A stretch of 64,000 nucleotides of DNA from NCBI GenBank assembly GCA_017591395.1, contig WEDG01001459.1:372001-436000 (forward strand), read 5' to 3'. Position 1 is the first letter of the stretch. The number at the start of each line of letters is the position of its first letter. Shown in pieces: positions 1-12,800 of this stretch. A program made the translations under genes and the position numbers. A model generated the notes under the pieces. That model saw only the letters and a list, made by a program, of their open reading frames with translations, was not told the DNA's origin and did no database searches. This DNA is from Schistocephalus solidus (taxonomy: Eukaryota; Platyhelminthes; Cestoda; Diphyllobothriidea; Diphyllobothriidae).

Positions 1-3000
1 AGATTGATGATAACAAGAAAATGGTACAGCATCGAACATAACAGTTTCTGCTTAGCACGTAGTAGCAGAAACGAAACTTTATTTTTACGAGCTTTCAAAT
101 TCATGCGGTAGACCCACGTCGAAAATGAAAGCAGCAACGAACCAGGTGGCATAGTTTGCATATTTTCACCAATATTGCCGTTTCAGCAATAAAAGTTTAG
201 CAGCTAAAACAGTGGGCACGGCTTAAGTGCCACACCTATCAGGGGAAGATGGAAGACATCAAATGGAGGGATTCGTTCCGTGCAATGGTCGCTAGCGAGA
301 CCAGTGCGTGTGCTGACGGGGCTGCGTCTTGCCTTCGAGAGTGTCGGTGGTTTTGAGTACTTTACTGGGTTTGCGAGAATATATTCAGGAGGTTTCGTGC
401 GCAAACCAAATGATGCTTTACCCAAGACAAGGATGACTAGGCTTTTTCCCCGGACGCGCGCGTCTGTTGGTGTTGTAGTAGATCAGAGTGAAAGGTCAGA
501 GCGTGGGGAAGAGTTTGCACTATGGGTGGTTCAACTTGACGTGGCAGAGAGAGAGAGAGAGAGTTGAGCGAATACGGTGGGCAGGGTTATGACGATGGTC
601 GGCCCCTATTGCACAGAGCTGGGTGAAAGGGCGCGGCATTATGGCTCAGTAGAATTGTGCGAGCTGTGGTTATTAAGAACTGGGATGCCACGACATTAAC
701 GAAACGAGCTTGTAGAAAAGTCGAGGGTGCGTGCACGGTGCGAGCTTTATCAACAATCGCAGGGGAAAGAATAATGCTAATTTTATAGCGTAGAGTTGTG
801 GCAGAAACCAGGTCAGGAACGGCTAGATTCCTCACAGGTATAACTTGCGGCCGCATGAATAGGCAAAATCGTGTCTGGAATTTTAGATATCACCTGCGTT
901 GGGAGTGTGATGAACTTATCGGTATATTTATTAAAATTACTTATTACATGTTTCATACAAACAGGCATTGCATAGGTCTTTGACTTAACAGGATATATAC
1001 AAATTAGATATCTATAGAAACGTTGAAAGTAGTTTAAAGCAGGTCCGATTATGAAACTAAATCGTTGTCCCAGAGAAAACTCAATTAACCGTTATGCTGA
1101 CCTTTTTCCCGCATAGATTCTTACAGTGCTAGATTTTTGTCATTTAAATTTCTCTTCGGTTTCGTTTATAGTCACTGTTATTGCCAATGATTATTACCCA
1201 AATTGCTATGGAGGATCAGATAAATAAAAATATTTTTGCAGTATTCCACACAAGTGTATTAATTTAGCCCAAACCATGCATGCTAAACGAGGCTAAATTG
1301 AAGGCCAATTTAAAAAATTACCAAACCACTGAAAATGCATAATTAAAAAATCGCATAAATTTCACTCAATCTCCGTTTACAAGCAGAAAAAAATTGAGAA
1401 AAAAATTTAGCTTCAAACACTTAAAACAGCAGAATTTAATCTTTTATTTTCACTATTTTTGACCAATACCATTTCATATCTGTTATCTACAGATCGCATT
1501 AATTTACCGATGAAATTAGTTTTCTATGCTCATGTACAGTAGATTCTTTATGTCAACAGAAATTCTGAAATGTGTTTCTATTCAAACAAATTACTCAATT
1601 AGGCTTGTCCTATTAATGCTCGTGCAGCCTAGTCCCAAGAAATGTCAGCCACGGTAGGGTGCCGCATTTTGAGCGAGCTCCTTCCGGCCGCTGGCAGGAA
1701 GGACACAGTAAAAAATGACTACATAAGAAGTATGTAATTTTCTCATTAATTTGCAATGCTCCTATTAACTAAAATTTCTTTTAATAGAAAACATGTATAC
1801 AAATACTCTTTCTTTTGCTCATTTGATAACTGAATAATTGTTAAATTCATTGGCCATTACTCTTGAATTCATGGTTTCCAAACTACATGCCGGATGCATT
1901 TTATGCAAAGAAAAATTAGAAATTTCTCTACGGTATGATTAAGAGGTCATCTAGTTTTCAAAAAATATTGCAATGGAATTGGATCATGCTGTATGCATTA
2001 TAGGCAACCTTAATAAACTGACAAATGCGATGTGTTATGGATGGAAATTTCAAAGTTTTAAAATTCTGATTATTAGAAACTTTTTAAAACCCTAAAATAC
2101 CCTTTCTTTAAGTATAAAATTTGATGAAAACGTAATTTTCTATCAAAACAGTACGAGAAATAATATTTTGTATATGTATTTGTAAATATATTAAAATAAT
2201 TTATAGCATCGAAAATCAATGAAAACATTGCATGCTACTTAAGTAGCCATTTTTTAGAGTGTAATGTTTGCAGTCGGTTAAAAAGCAGCTCTTTAAAAAC
2301 TGGCATCCTACCAAGGCTGAGATAGCTTAGGATTAGGCTTTCTGATAATCAATGCGACAACCCTAATTAAGGAATGTTTTTACATCGAAAACACATTTCA
2401 GAATTTTGGTTGAAATTTAATGAAATAGAAAATCTACTGTATTATCACATATAAGCGAAAACGTAGGCAGGAAGAAAGCAACAGGAAAGAAACGTTAGTT
2501 GTACAATAATATATACGCCTAGAAAATGGGCACCGTAGTGGAAACAGCCTTTTTAGTAAACGCTACATGTCATCAGTTTAGAATTCTAGGTGAAGGCTTG
2601 CAATGGTGCTTCGGCTGTATGCGCGGCCAGTTTGCCCACAATAGAAAAATTCTAATGAATGGTGAAAAATACTTTGAACATATCGCAACATGGTGAGTTG
2701 CATCTCAGAAAAGCATGAACAGACGCATGGTAGCTCAACCGTTGTGCAGAACCACAATCGCCATCCTCTGCTATGTGCGTGAATCGCGCCCTCAAGTTCA
2801 GTCGATCTTTCCAGGCTCCAAGTTCTCCGGTTTCAGGACAAGTGGAAATACGTTAGTGCAATGACCAACTATGACGTTCCTCTAATTAATGGCATCACAC
2901 AAATGAGGCTCCACTCAAAGATGCATCCGAATTTGCCAATCACTTTTTCGATTCCAAAAGTAGTTAGCATTCAAGCAAGACGCAAAAATCCGTTTATGCT

Positions 3001-3694
3001 TGCTCAGGAGATAAGACTGCTAATTGTGGACATGTTCTAAATGTTTGGTGGCGTTCGTCCGGCTCTTTCTTTGCTGGGTTCTTTCCATTCAATAATTTCT
3101 GGTTGTCAATTTTTCCCAGAAGAGTCGGAGTCGCAAAGGCAATTCACCTTCCTCTCCTTTCTGCTAGTGACGTTAATTAAAAGTGAAAAACTCACATCTA
3201 CTTACGCCTGACTATATGAGTACAAAAATGTTTGGTTTTGTTGAACCAAGGATAAAATTGGACACAAAAGCTACTCTTGTTAGTGAAACACGCTTGTATT
3301 AGAAGTTGAATAACGCTGAGGCAACTCCTCCCCAAGTGGCTTTACTCAAGATTATGACAAACGAACTATTATCTGTTCCGAAAAGAAAGTGTCTTAGAAT
3401 GATCAACATCCTTCTAACACTTTCATCGGTCTTCCAATTTGATTATTTGCACTTCTGTAGCTGAAACCATTTACAACTAAACGCCCTGCAAGGACAACTG
3501 TCACCGGTGAATAGTCGGTTGATGACTTTAGAAAGCGTCTTAAATACTTTTTGTTTTCTTCGTTGCATCGCTTCATTTACTCTACAAAGGTGTTCTGGAA
3601 AGCTTTCATTTATGGGTATAGAAGTGAAAGGTATTACGTAAACAATAAGAAGGATAGATTTGAGGGACAAATCTGCTCAAATGAGTAGACCTAC
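1..3694. other. Left edge: presumed intron 13, no supported exon
   Basis: I looked here on the minus strand for the missing M13 C-terminus (the GENIAD-type zinc ligand, the VWC block, the terminal Cys-x-x-Trp) and saw none. The sequence is mostly AT-rich. A short (GA)n run lies at 546-563. The stretch 2600-2990 has higher GC and may be an old repeat, but I could not assign it. Confidence 0.5.
546..563. repeat. (GA)n microsatellite
   Basis: Nine uninterrupted GA dinucleotides in otherwise unannotated sequence. Confidence 0.85.
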
Positions 3695-3873
3695 CTTGCC
3701 TATCGAAGGCATGCACGATTTCATGACCAACAACCACACCGATGCCTCCATAGTTCAATGCCAGCGGATAGAATGTGTCGTAGAAGGGTTTTTGAAGAAT
3801 GCCGGCCGGAAAGTAGATGTGATTCTCTCGTGGATTGTAGAAAGCGTTTACAACGTGCGGAGCCATTTCCCAC
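3695..3873 (-). CDS. M13 peptidase exon 13: catalytic core with HExxH
   Basis: Codons 672-731, between CGGTCAG and GTAGGT. It carries [19 protein letters not shown] (substrate-binding NAFY and the FPAGIL block), [13 protein letters not shown], and HEIVHAFD, in which the two His bind zinc and Glu723 is the general base. Neprilysin has HEITHGFD at this place. The exon ends in phase 1, so at least one more exon must follow further left. Confidence 0.96.
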
Positions 3874-6800
3874 CTGACCGAGAAAAAACAAGTGGCTGGT
3901 AAGTTCTCTAGTGTTTTTCGTTCTTAATTACGGGGCTTACCGTAACGTTAATAAGGTCTGAAAAATTATCCCCTGATATAACGGCTGAGACCCTCCGACG
4001 CCTTAATTTGCGTTGCCTTTTATAGGTCAATGAGAGGAAATAAAAGACAACAAACCACCAGAATCTTATGGGTTCATGTACTACAAAGAAGATGCTGGGA
4101 ATGCTAAGGCAAGATATTTTAAATTTGAACACAAACTATGTGTCACTGGGACTATTTGTTGCTGCTAATCTGCACGTCTTCCGCGGGTACGAAGGTCATT
4201 ATTAATAGTATAGATAAGTCGAGTTCGGCAGAAGTACGTTCTCAATTAGTTGCCAGGCCTTACAGTAACGTAAGTCCGGGGGGAGGTGGTTTAAGAAAAG
4301 TTTAAGCAGCCAATAAACAATAACTATGGCGCAGATGGCTGAGGACGTTCAAAATTCGGGGGTTATAGTCTAGTTCGGATAGAGCTTAAGAAGGGGGCGA
4401 GGCGTGAAGAGGGGTCTCATAATTAGCTCTCTGTGTTTTGGCGTTGTCACGTGACGTGGCAGGAGGTGTGAGCAAACATGCTGGGTTCATCTTGGGCCAG
4501 AGGAGCTTTGGGACCTGTGTGAACGTTTGGTAAGGATGTCTTGTATGGCCGCCTAAATAGGATACGGGAATAGAAACGCCCTGCTCACTTAACATAGGTG
4601 GCCCTGCGATAAATTTCCTGAAGGGTAAATATTCCCCTGTCTTAACCCTAGCACTAACGCTGGCATAAAACTTAAATTTAACCCTAATATTATGCATAGC
4701 CCTACCCTAAACATAAACCCCACGTTAAAATGAACCCAAACCTCAGCCCTTAACGTACCCCTGACCCTAACCCTCATCTTAATCCTAAACCTTTTTTTTT
4801 CGGGATTGGGCCTAAAGCCGCACGCATTGCAGCTGGTCCTGTTCTCATGAGCAGCCATACAAGTCATCCTTACCAAACTTTTTATGCGAAAACCGTATTG
4901 TGATAGCTAACCGTACGGTCACTGCATCTGCTGGTCAAATAAAGCTATAGAACTGGCTGCCGAAAACTTCGGTCACAAAGAGCCTTTTGGATAATAACTG
5001 AAGAGTGGTGTTAAAGGACCCTTTTCTCGTGGACAGTTCATATGCTGGGCTATGTGAAGCTCACTTTATTGCGAAAGGAGCGCAAAGGACTTATTCATGG
5101 ACTTAATATTTATCATCCAGGATGATAATTTGCTATTTAATTATTCTCAATCAGTTCAGTTCAATCTGCATTAGTAGGTGCACTGACTGTCCGAATGCAT
5201 TTGGCTTCCTCAACAGTTTAGGCGTGTATGATATTCACATGGAAGAAGGATGTGTTGACATGCAATTAGAGTACGGCTTATAGGGACGCCAATTCAATTG
5301 GTTTGCCACATATCCGAATCAAGTATTTAGCAGTAAAACTTGATTACGCGTAGTATCACGAACTTTCTACGCTTATGATGGTTACCACGCCCTATTAATT
5401 GGGAAAATTATAACTTCATTTCAAAATTACAAATGAAAAAAAACAGAAATGAAAAATCTTCCTTTTGAACAGATGATACTACTATATGGGTGGACTTTAT
5501 TTCAAGTAGGATACTATTGCCTCCGTGGCAGGGTACAGCACTGAGCAAGTGCGCCAGTAAACGGCTGGTAATTGTGCTGAAATAGCACCTGGAAAGACTA
5601 CCTATGGTTTGAGGGTGCCCAAAGCAGGAACTGATGGATTGGTAGAGGGCTCCTGGGAAAGGCAATAACTGCAGCTTTTGTACTAACCTATATTTAAGCG
5701 TCCGTTGATTGGATAAAATCAAGTTGATTGGTTTCGTCGCGTACTTATGTCATCTGCTAATATACGGTCGAGGTTTCATGGAAGAAGTGAGCACTAGGTG
5801 ATTTGCAGGCACCGTAAACTGGCAGTCACACCAGGTGCGCCAGACTGTGCAATTTCAAGTTTTATAACACCAATGCAAATTGCAGGCGTTTGCTTTGCTC
5901 AAAGGACCCCGAATTTGTAGAAGCATTTTGCTAATGCGTTCCAATGATAGATTCCGATTACAGTAACAGGATCAGTTTTCATCCATATTACTTTCGTCAA
6001 TAGGCATGTCTGACACGGTCTTCTAATTTGAGAGTATTTTTTCTTTCGTGCGGCTTCAAAAGGCCCAGCAAGCGCGTTTACAACTTCGGTTATAAACCAA
6101 AATTCCATACAACTGCCCCGCAACGTTCATTTAGAATGGACAATATTAATTTTTTTCAATAAAGCCCTAGAAGAATATCATAAAAAAGTACTAATTAATT
6201 TTTAGTCACACACAGAAAACATCTCTTACGTCTTTAGGCTGTCATTGAAAAGCTTTTGCAGAAGCATGAGGGTCTTCGAACGCGCTAAGGTGAGGCTGTT
6301 CTCCAAAAATGTATCTGGGCTCAGTGAAGGCTACAATGGAGATGAAATTCAGTGCTGATTATGTGCAAAGAGTCTTTAAAAATTGTTCAGTAAAGCATTA
6401 AGGATGTTTTGTTGATTTCATAAGCGTTTCTTGTTATCGAGGTTTTCAGAAGATGCGCTACGTATTAACTAGACAAATAAGAGCGACTCTGAACTGGTGA
6501 CTCTCTGGCGACTATCTGACTCTCTGAACTGGCAACTCTCTGGACTTCAACACCCACGTTCCTCGGTAGAGTGGCCGATAACAGAAACCTGTACAGAAAA
6601 CGTTTATTCAGTACGTATGACGTATTGTCCGTAAAATCTATCTGTCACTCAGCAAACAATCATACGTACGGTCCCACGCATTCTTAAGGAGTAAACGACA
6701 GTTGTTGAACCTGTTTTTACTTTTCTCCGACCAAACGGACGTGCTCGGCCCTGGGAAATTTGAAGACAGACATATTGTAGGTTTTAACACATTTATGGAT

Positions 6801-9800
6801 GCTCTGATAATCAGCAAAAAAGCACGTCAAATGGCTCGGCGAATTAGTGCAGCATCCGAGAACGTCAGCTAATTAGTCAACCCACTGGCATCCTGTCTCG
6901 GCCTCTGTCGGAGATATTGAGTCCCATTTAACCATGTGGAGCCATTTCTATCTGTTGATTAAATGAGGGAAATAGTCGGTGATGAAAATCGGAAAATGTG
7001 ACGAAATCGTGCACCATCTCACACTGGTCATCTGCTGAAGATCTACCCTTATGCCTATGAAAACCCATGGTTAGCTGGTATGCTAGTCCTCAGGTGCTTT
7101 TGGTAAAAAAAAGATAAACAGAAATCTTTATTTGTTAGCAGTTTGTAGAAGGTTCTTTGGCATGCAAATTGATGCTCAACAAAAATAACTGTTCATCTAC
7201 TCCTTGTTTGGAAACTAATTGGAGTTGGTTTAAATGAGCGGAATGACATCTACACGTGGGTTTCTTGATCTTATTTACACAGGAATTCGCACGGCCTGTA
7301 TATAGAGTAGGTAAAATTAGGAAGGTCCAGCTACGGTTAGTAAAATGAAATATGAAATAGCATTCAGAACTGCAAAAAGTATAGTTCTGCAAGCATAGGA
7401 GCGTTTTAGACGCATATCTTGCTGCGACAGTCAAACCATTTAAAAATAGACAAAACCTTACATGAAACGTATTCCTGCAACTCAGTTCCATTTAAGACTG
7501 CTAGCTATTGAAATACTTGAAAGAGAAGAGTTAACAATAGACAGACACTAAGTCCTTTTCAGTCAAAATTTACCAGCTGTCTAAAAAATATTTGCAATTG
7601 AAGGCTTCCCTAGTGCAGTTTACTTGGTAGCTAGAGACCAATTTACAACTATTATTATAGCAATGCCGGCAACAGATGAATTTCAATTTTAAATGAATTT
7701 GACCGTTCCGGTGATTGTGTAAATGCCTACTTGCATAGCGTGCTAGGTGTGCATGGTTTCAATTTTGTTTAATTGCGGAAGTCTGCTTGTTGCTGTTAAT
7801 CTTCAGCCCTCAAATACAATTATGAATTTCAGCTGCTCATTATTATACAATTAGTACCATGCACAAAAATAATACACGTAAAATTAGGAAAAAAGTATGT
7901 AACTAGCTAGTACCCAAAGGTGTTAATACATCAGCTTACCCAGGCTCTCACATCAGGGAGTAGAAATGACCAAAACGTATTTTAGTGCAGCAAAAGTCTC
8001 ATGAGGGACTGTGTTAAAAGTTCCAAATAATATAAACGTGATAGGAATATAGTCATGGAAGTCATACTGTAAAGTTTTTTTGAAAAATCTATAATAAACT
8101 TCTCTAAATATTTCTTTTATCAATTATGCCTGCTGGATTAGAATTGTTTTACGCAAATGAGTGCATCTATGGAACTTAACAGAGCGTTCTTACCTTGCAT
8201 TACAGTCTATGCTTCCATAAGATAATTATATAAAAACACGCTAATAATCAAGACAATAGTGCTACGTAAGGATACCCCGACCTGTAGCGTAAACTATTTC
8301 CGATTTGCGCCATTCTTTTATCTCAAAGGTCATCAATACTTGCTGTGGTCAACCAGTTTCGGCCGCAAATTATTTTCGATTAAAAATTGCCTGATTCCGG
8401 GTCTCAGCCTTATGTTAGTTCAGTACATTCGCTGGCATTAGGCTGTTTAAATGAAATCTATGATCCGCGGGCCTACTTGAGTTATGTCCACATCCTAAAA
8501 TAGTTGTTTTATTTGTTTCAGAATGCAAAGAGTAGGTGTGCTTCAGCCTGTTCTGCATCCCCGGCGTGAGGAATTAAACAAACCACCAAGAGTGTATTTT
8601 GGGTGAAGTAACAAATGGGCATACTTGTAACATATTGACAACCTGTTAAATCCATTAAAGGCCTTGACCACTAACAAAATTTTCCTAGCAGATTTAAAGT
8701 CTAAGGAACTTCAATGAAAAGAATATAAATACTAAAATATGAGACCAGGAAAATACAAGTTTTGTCTTTAGAAATGTTGCAGTTGCCAAGGGTGTTCTGG
8801 TGGAAGATGGCTCCGAGCTAAATGAAATCGCACCTGTGCTGCTATCTCCCATTTAGTTATCGTAATCATACGAAAACCTGTGCGCAAAATTTAAATTTAA
8901 AATTCAATATAGTGTAAAAGTCATCAGATCCTTTTGCTTAACATTTGTACCGTTTTCCTGGGAAGGTGTAAAGCACCTTATTTAATCCGTTTGAATACAT
9001 TTAAGGTGTGCGTCGTTATAAGTAGGGTGTCGAAATTTTTATGAGCAAAGCTTTTAGTTGGGCTCAGTATGATCGAGCTAGAAAAAACATTATTTAGAAT
9101 AACATGAACGACAAAGTCAAGTAAGACTGAAATGGCCATTTCTGGCTAATTAGCCTTCATCAACCAGCCGTACACAATCCCAGGCATTGCGGTGCCCGAG
9201 GCTCGAACTTGCGATCTGTTGGTTAGATGTGCAACGCTCTAGCCACTGCGCTACGAGCTCAGCGTCTTGTCGGTTTCGAGTGGGAATAATAACAATGATA
9301 GATGGGTGCTCACCGATCGGTTACAGGACCCACTCGTCCTCTCTACCGCTCGCCCATCTACCATTGTTAATATTCCCACTCCAAACCGACAAAACCACGA
9401 GTTCATGGCGAAGTGGCAGCCGTTGCACTTCTAACCAATAGGTAATGAATTCGAGCCTTTGGTACCGCAGTGCCTGAGGTTGGGTTGGGTGACTGATGAC
9501 GGCTAATAAGCCAGAAATGGCCCTTCCAGCCTCCCTTGTCTTTGTCAGTCATGTTATTCTGCCTATATGATTAGCTGACATGCGGCTGCTGCCGGGTCTC
9601 AAGCGTGAGCTCCAAGGAAAAATGGGACGAATGAGTTCTGTAACCGATCGGTTAGTGCCCCTCTACCATTGAAAATCATTCAATGCGGAACCAAGTTGTC
9701 ATCAAAGTCTCTGATCTCAATCCCATAGTATATATAAATTATATATATAATATTATATATTATATATTATAACACACGAAATGAGGCTTAAGGACATACA

Positions 9801-12800
9801 TATCAGTACATAGAGTTATAAATGTTCAAATATCACTCATTAGGCTTATTTATTGTGTTTAAATTGTGTTCTTTCCTGAACTTATCCTTGTAACACTTAA
9901 AGAGCTTTTTGTGAGACCGAGGAAAATCAAGAGAGACATACGAGTGTGTGCCATAACCTTAGACTCTTAGATGCTAGGATGCCAACTTTGCTCGTAATTT
10001 AAAGAAAGCTTGAAGTAGGAAACGGACAGCACAATTTACCACTGCCAAAAACGGACGGTTTTCCTTTTCGATGTCTGTGATATCTTCGGGGTAGCCGATC
10101 GAGTCGCCCATCATGTCAACCTGCAACAGAAGGGCCGGTCGTGATAAACTGGTGATTTACCTTTATCTCAGCTCCCTTCTTTGCTTCTGCATCCATCCAC
10201 TCCACCTGATAAAAGGAACTCTTAAAGGCCATTTTGATGCGCATTATCATTTCCGTTGCCTAAAAATGACAAGAAGAAAACAGTGAAAAAGATTATTCAG
10301 TGTCACTTTCTAGCAGGTTCCTGCAAATGTCACATGCAATCAGAAGGGTCTAAAGACTCTACACATGCATCAAAAGTGTCGTCGGTGACCAAACATTGAG
10401 GCAGCACTTCGAGGCCATTGCGTTAGTGTGGTGAGACAGTATGAACCATACTATCGACATATTCCTCTCCATACATGCTTATGTGTTATATGGAATGGGC
10501 AATAAGAAATTCCTTCGGAGGCGTTTATTTCTTCACAAGCCTCGTGGTAGTAATTATAAGAATTGTACTACAGACTGGGTATTGAAAGCAGTGGTTCTTT
10601 CAACCAATGAAAATAGGCTATAGAAAGAGGTAAATTTTGCACTATGATAAACATTTTGGATACCTTTACTTTGCTGGTCACGTCAAAGTGCTCTGCCACA
10701 AATTTTCGAGCAATCGTCATCCCAAAGAATTCCTCCGTGTTGCGCACACAGCTCAGCCACCTCTGTGGCTGTTCCCGAACGCCTACAAATGAAATGGGAT
10801 CTTGAAGGCCTTGAAACTTAGGCAGGAACCGTTAAATGTGTGCATATTTAGGGCGTAACTACTATGTCTGAGTTCTGCACATCGAGATATAATTGAGGCA
10901 CAGGCGTGCATTCTTTACATATTTCTTTGAATCTTTTATAATTGCAGAATTATACTAAATTCCGGTAGATGCTTCGAGTTTTTTGGTTGACGACGGCTCG
11001 AAATTCTTTTACTTATTTTTAGCGAATTGGTTCCTGTCAATTTCAAGTGTCGATTTTGAATAAATACAGATCACTACAGCTCTACGAGAAACAATCTGCC
11101 TGCGCATTACGCAATCGTATTTAGAGTACGCCCATCTTTCGTGAAAACTGTCTACCAGACCTAAAAAAAGCATTTTGTATTTCAGCTATAACACCTGAAT
11201 GACTCATAACGGGAATTTTGGAGCCAAAATCCTCGTTATAAAGGATATTAATTTGGGTCTGCTTTTGGGTCCGAATTTTGGAGCCAAAATTCTAGTTATA
11301 AAATCTTTCAAGGATATTAATTAGGGTCTGCTTTTATCTTGTTTCTGACAATAATTATTTCAAAGGAACAACCAAAGGTATTAGAGAGAACAGTTCATGT
11401 TCTCTTATGCTTTATCTTAAAGTGAACTGCCTAACAAGTAGTCAATTTTAAACGTCATGAAACATCGGGAACTGTTTTAAGGACAGTTCAATCTCATGCT
11501 CAATATAAAAGCAGAAGTTTTAATTGCCGTTTTCAAAATTTTAACTGATTTCACTACTTTCTTTTTATGTCCGTTCCTGCTAGTAATTTCTTGATGCATC
11601 TATTTTAAAGCAAACCAAACACCTTAAGATGCATTGCTTAACAATTTCGGCTAAAAAATAAGGATTATTTAAACCAAACCGTTTGCAGCTGAATAATGTT
11701 ATGATGAAAGAAAATAATAAACAATCCAGTCTCACCCGTGTTAGCTTGTTCATAGATCTCAAATTTCTTGCGAACATTAGTTGGCATGTAAGGGCTAGTT
11801 GACCACAGTATACGCCAGACCGCCGCGTCGTGGAGTATTCTGACAAATAAGAATATTATAAAGGAGCACTTTAGGAATTATTTGGGATGAAAGTTTTGCA
11901 TTTCATAAAAGAGAGCAATAAAGGAAGATTGGAAAGTTTAAAAGATCTTACTTCTAAGACTGATGGTAATGTTTTTTATGAGTTAGAATAAAAACCTTAA
12001 AAACCAAAATAAGCCACTTATTAATAACAATTTTATTTATAGCCACTTGGCAGTAGGTTAGTGTGCCCACTTTAACAAAAGATAAACGATCTATCTGGTA
12101 AACCATTTTTAAAGCACAATATCGAACCAAGAAAATCAAACAGTCGGTTAGTACTTGCAAATAGAGCGAGACCAAGCGACAATCACGAATTAGCCATGGC
12201 TTTACTTATTCCAACCTATCAAGGATGAGCCAATCGGCTAAGAAACCAATGAATTTTTTCTTTCATGGTCGTTTGTGCATTTTTATTTGTCATGATACGC
12301 TATCAGAAATGTATATTTGTGAAAACTGCAAACAAAATTTAGCGTCATTTGCAAAAACGAAGTGTCTCGAATCAGAACTAACAGTCAGTACAATTTAATT
12401 TTAAGCAAACCTACTCTTTCGTATTGTTTTAATAACGTCAGTGGTGTGGAAAATATAGACAGCTGAATCGCCTATATAATGCATATAATAAGTGAGGAAA
12501 TTCGCTATTTTCTGTTGAGTTTGCAGTAAAAGTTAGTGCACTGCTAACTTTGCTGAAGTAATTTTCAGTATTTGATTTTACAACGGACAAAAGCATGCAT
12601 TTTCTATTCCAATCAAAGATTGTGCTCTTGCGTGAACCCATTTTTGACTTAAACCCTTCTTAACTAATAGCAAAGTCTACAATCATGAAGAGTGCATGGG
12701 TCGTAAAAACCCGATCATATTTAAAATGTACAGATTGCTATTGAAAAATAACCATATAAAAATGCAAAATATAAAAGCCAACTGCCATGTGAGGACAAAA

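Larger units (their letters stand above)
6331..10039 (-). other. M13 intron 11 (3.7 kb)
   Basis: GT-AG intron. Its right third holds two SINE copies in head-to-head orientation (9095-9675) and an AT-rich palindromic tract (9728-9770). The rest shows nothing I can name. Confidence 0.8.

Noticed and set aside
3443..3670. Minus-strand frame after the HExxH exon as the continuation of the peptidase
   Set aside because: The sequence does not resemble the M13 region after HExxH, and a clear GTAGGT donor precedes it.
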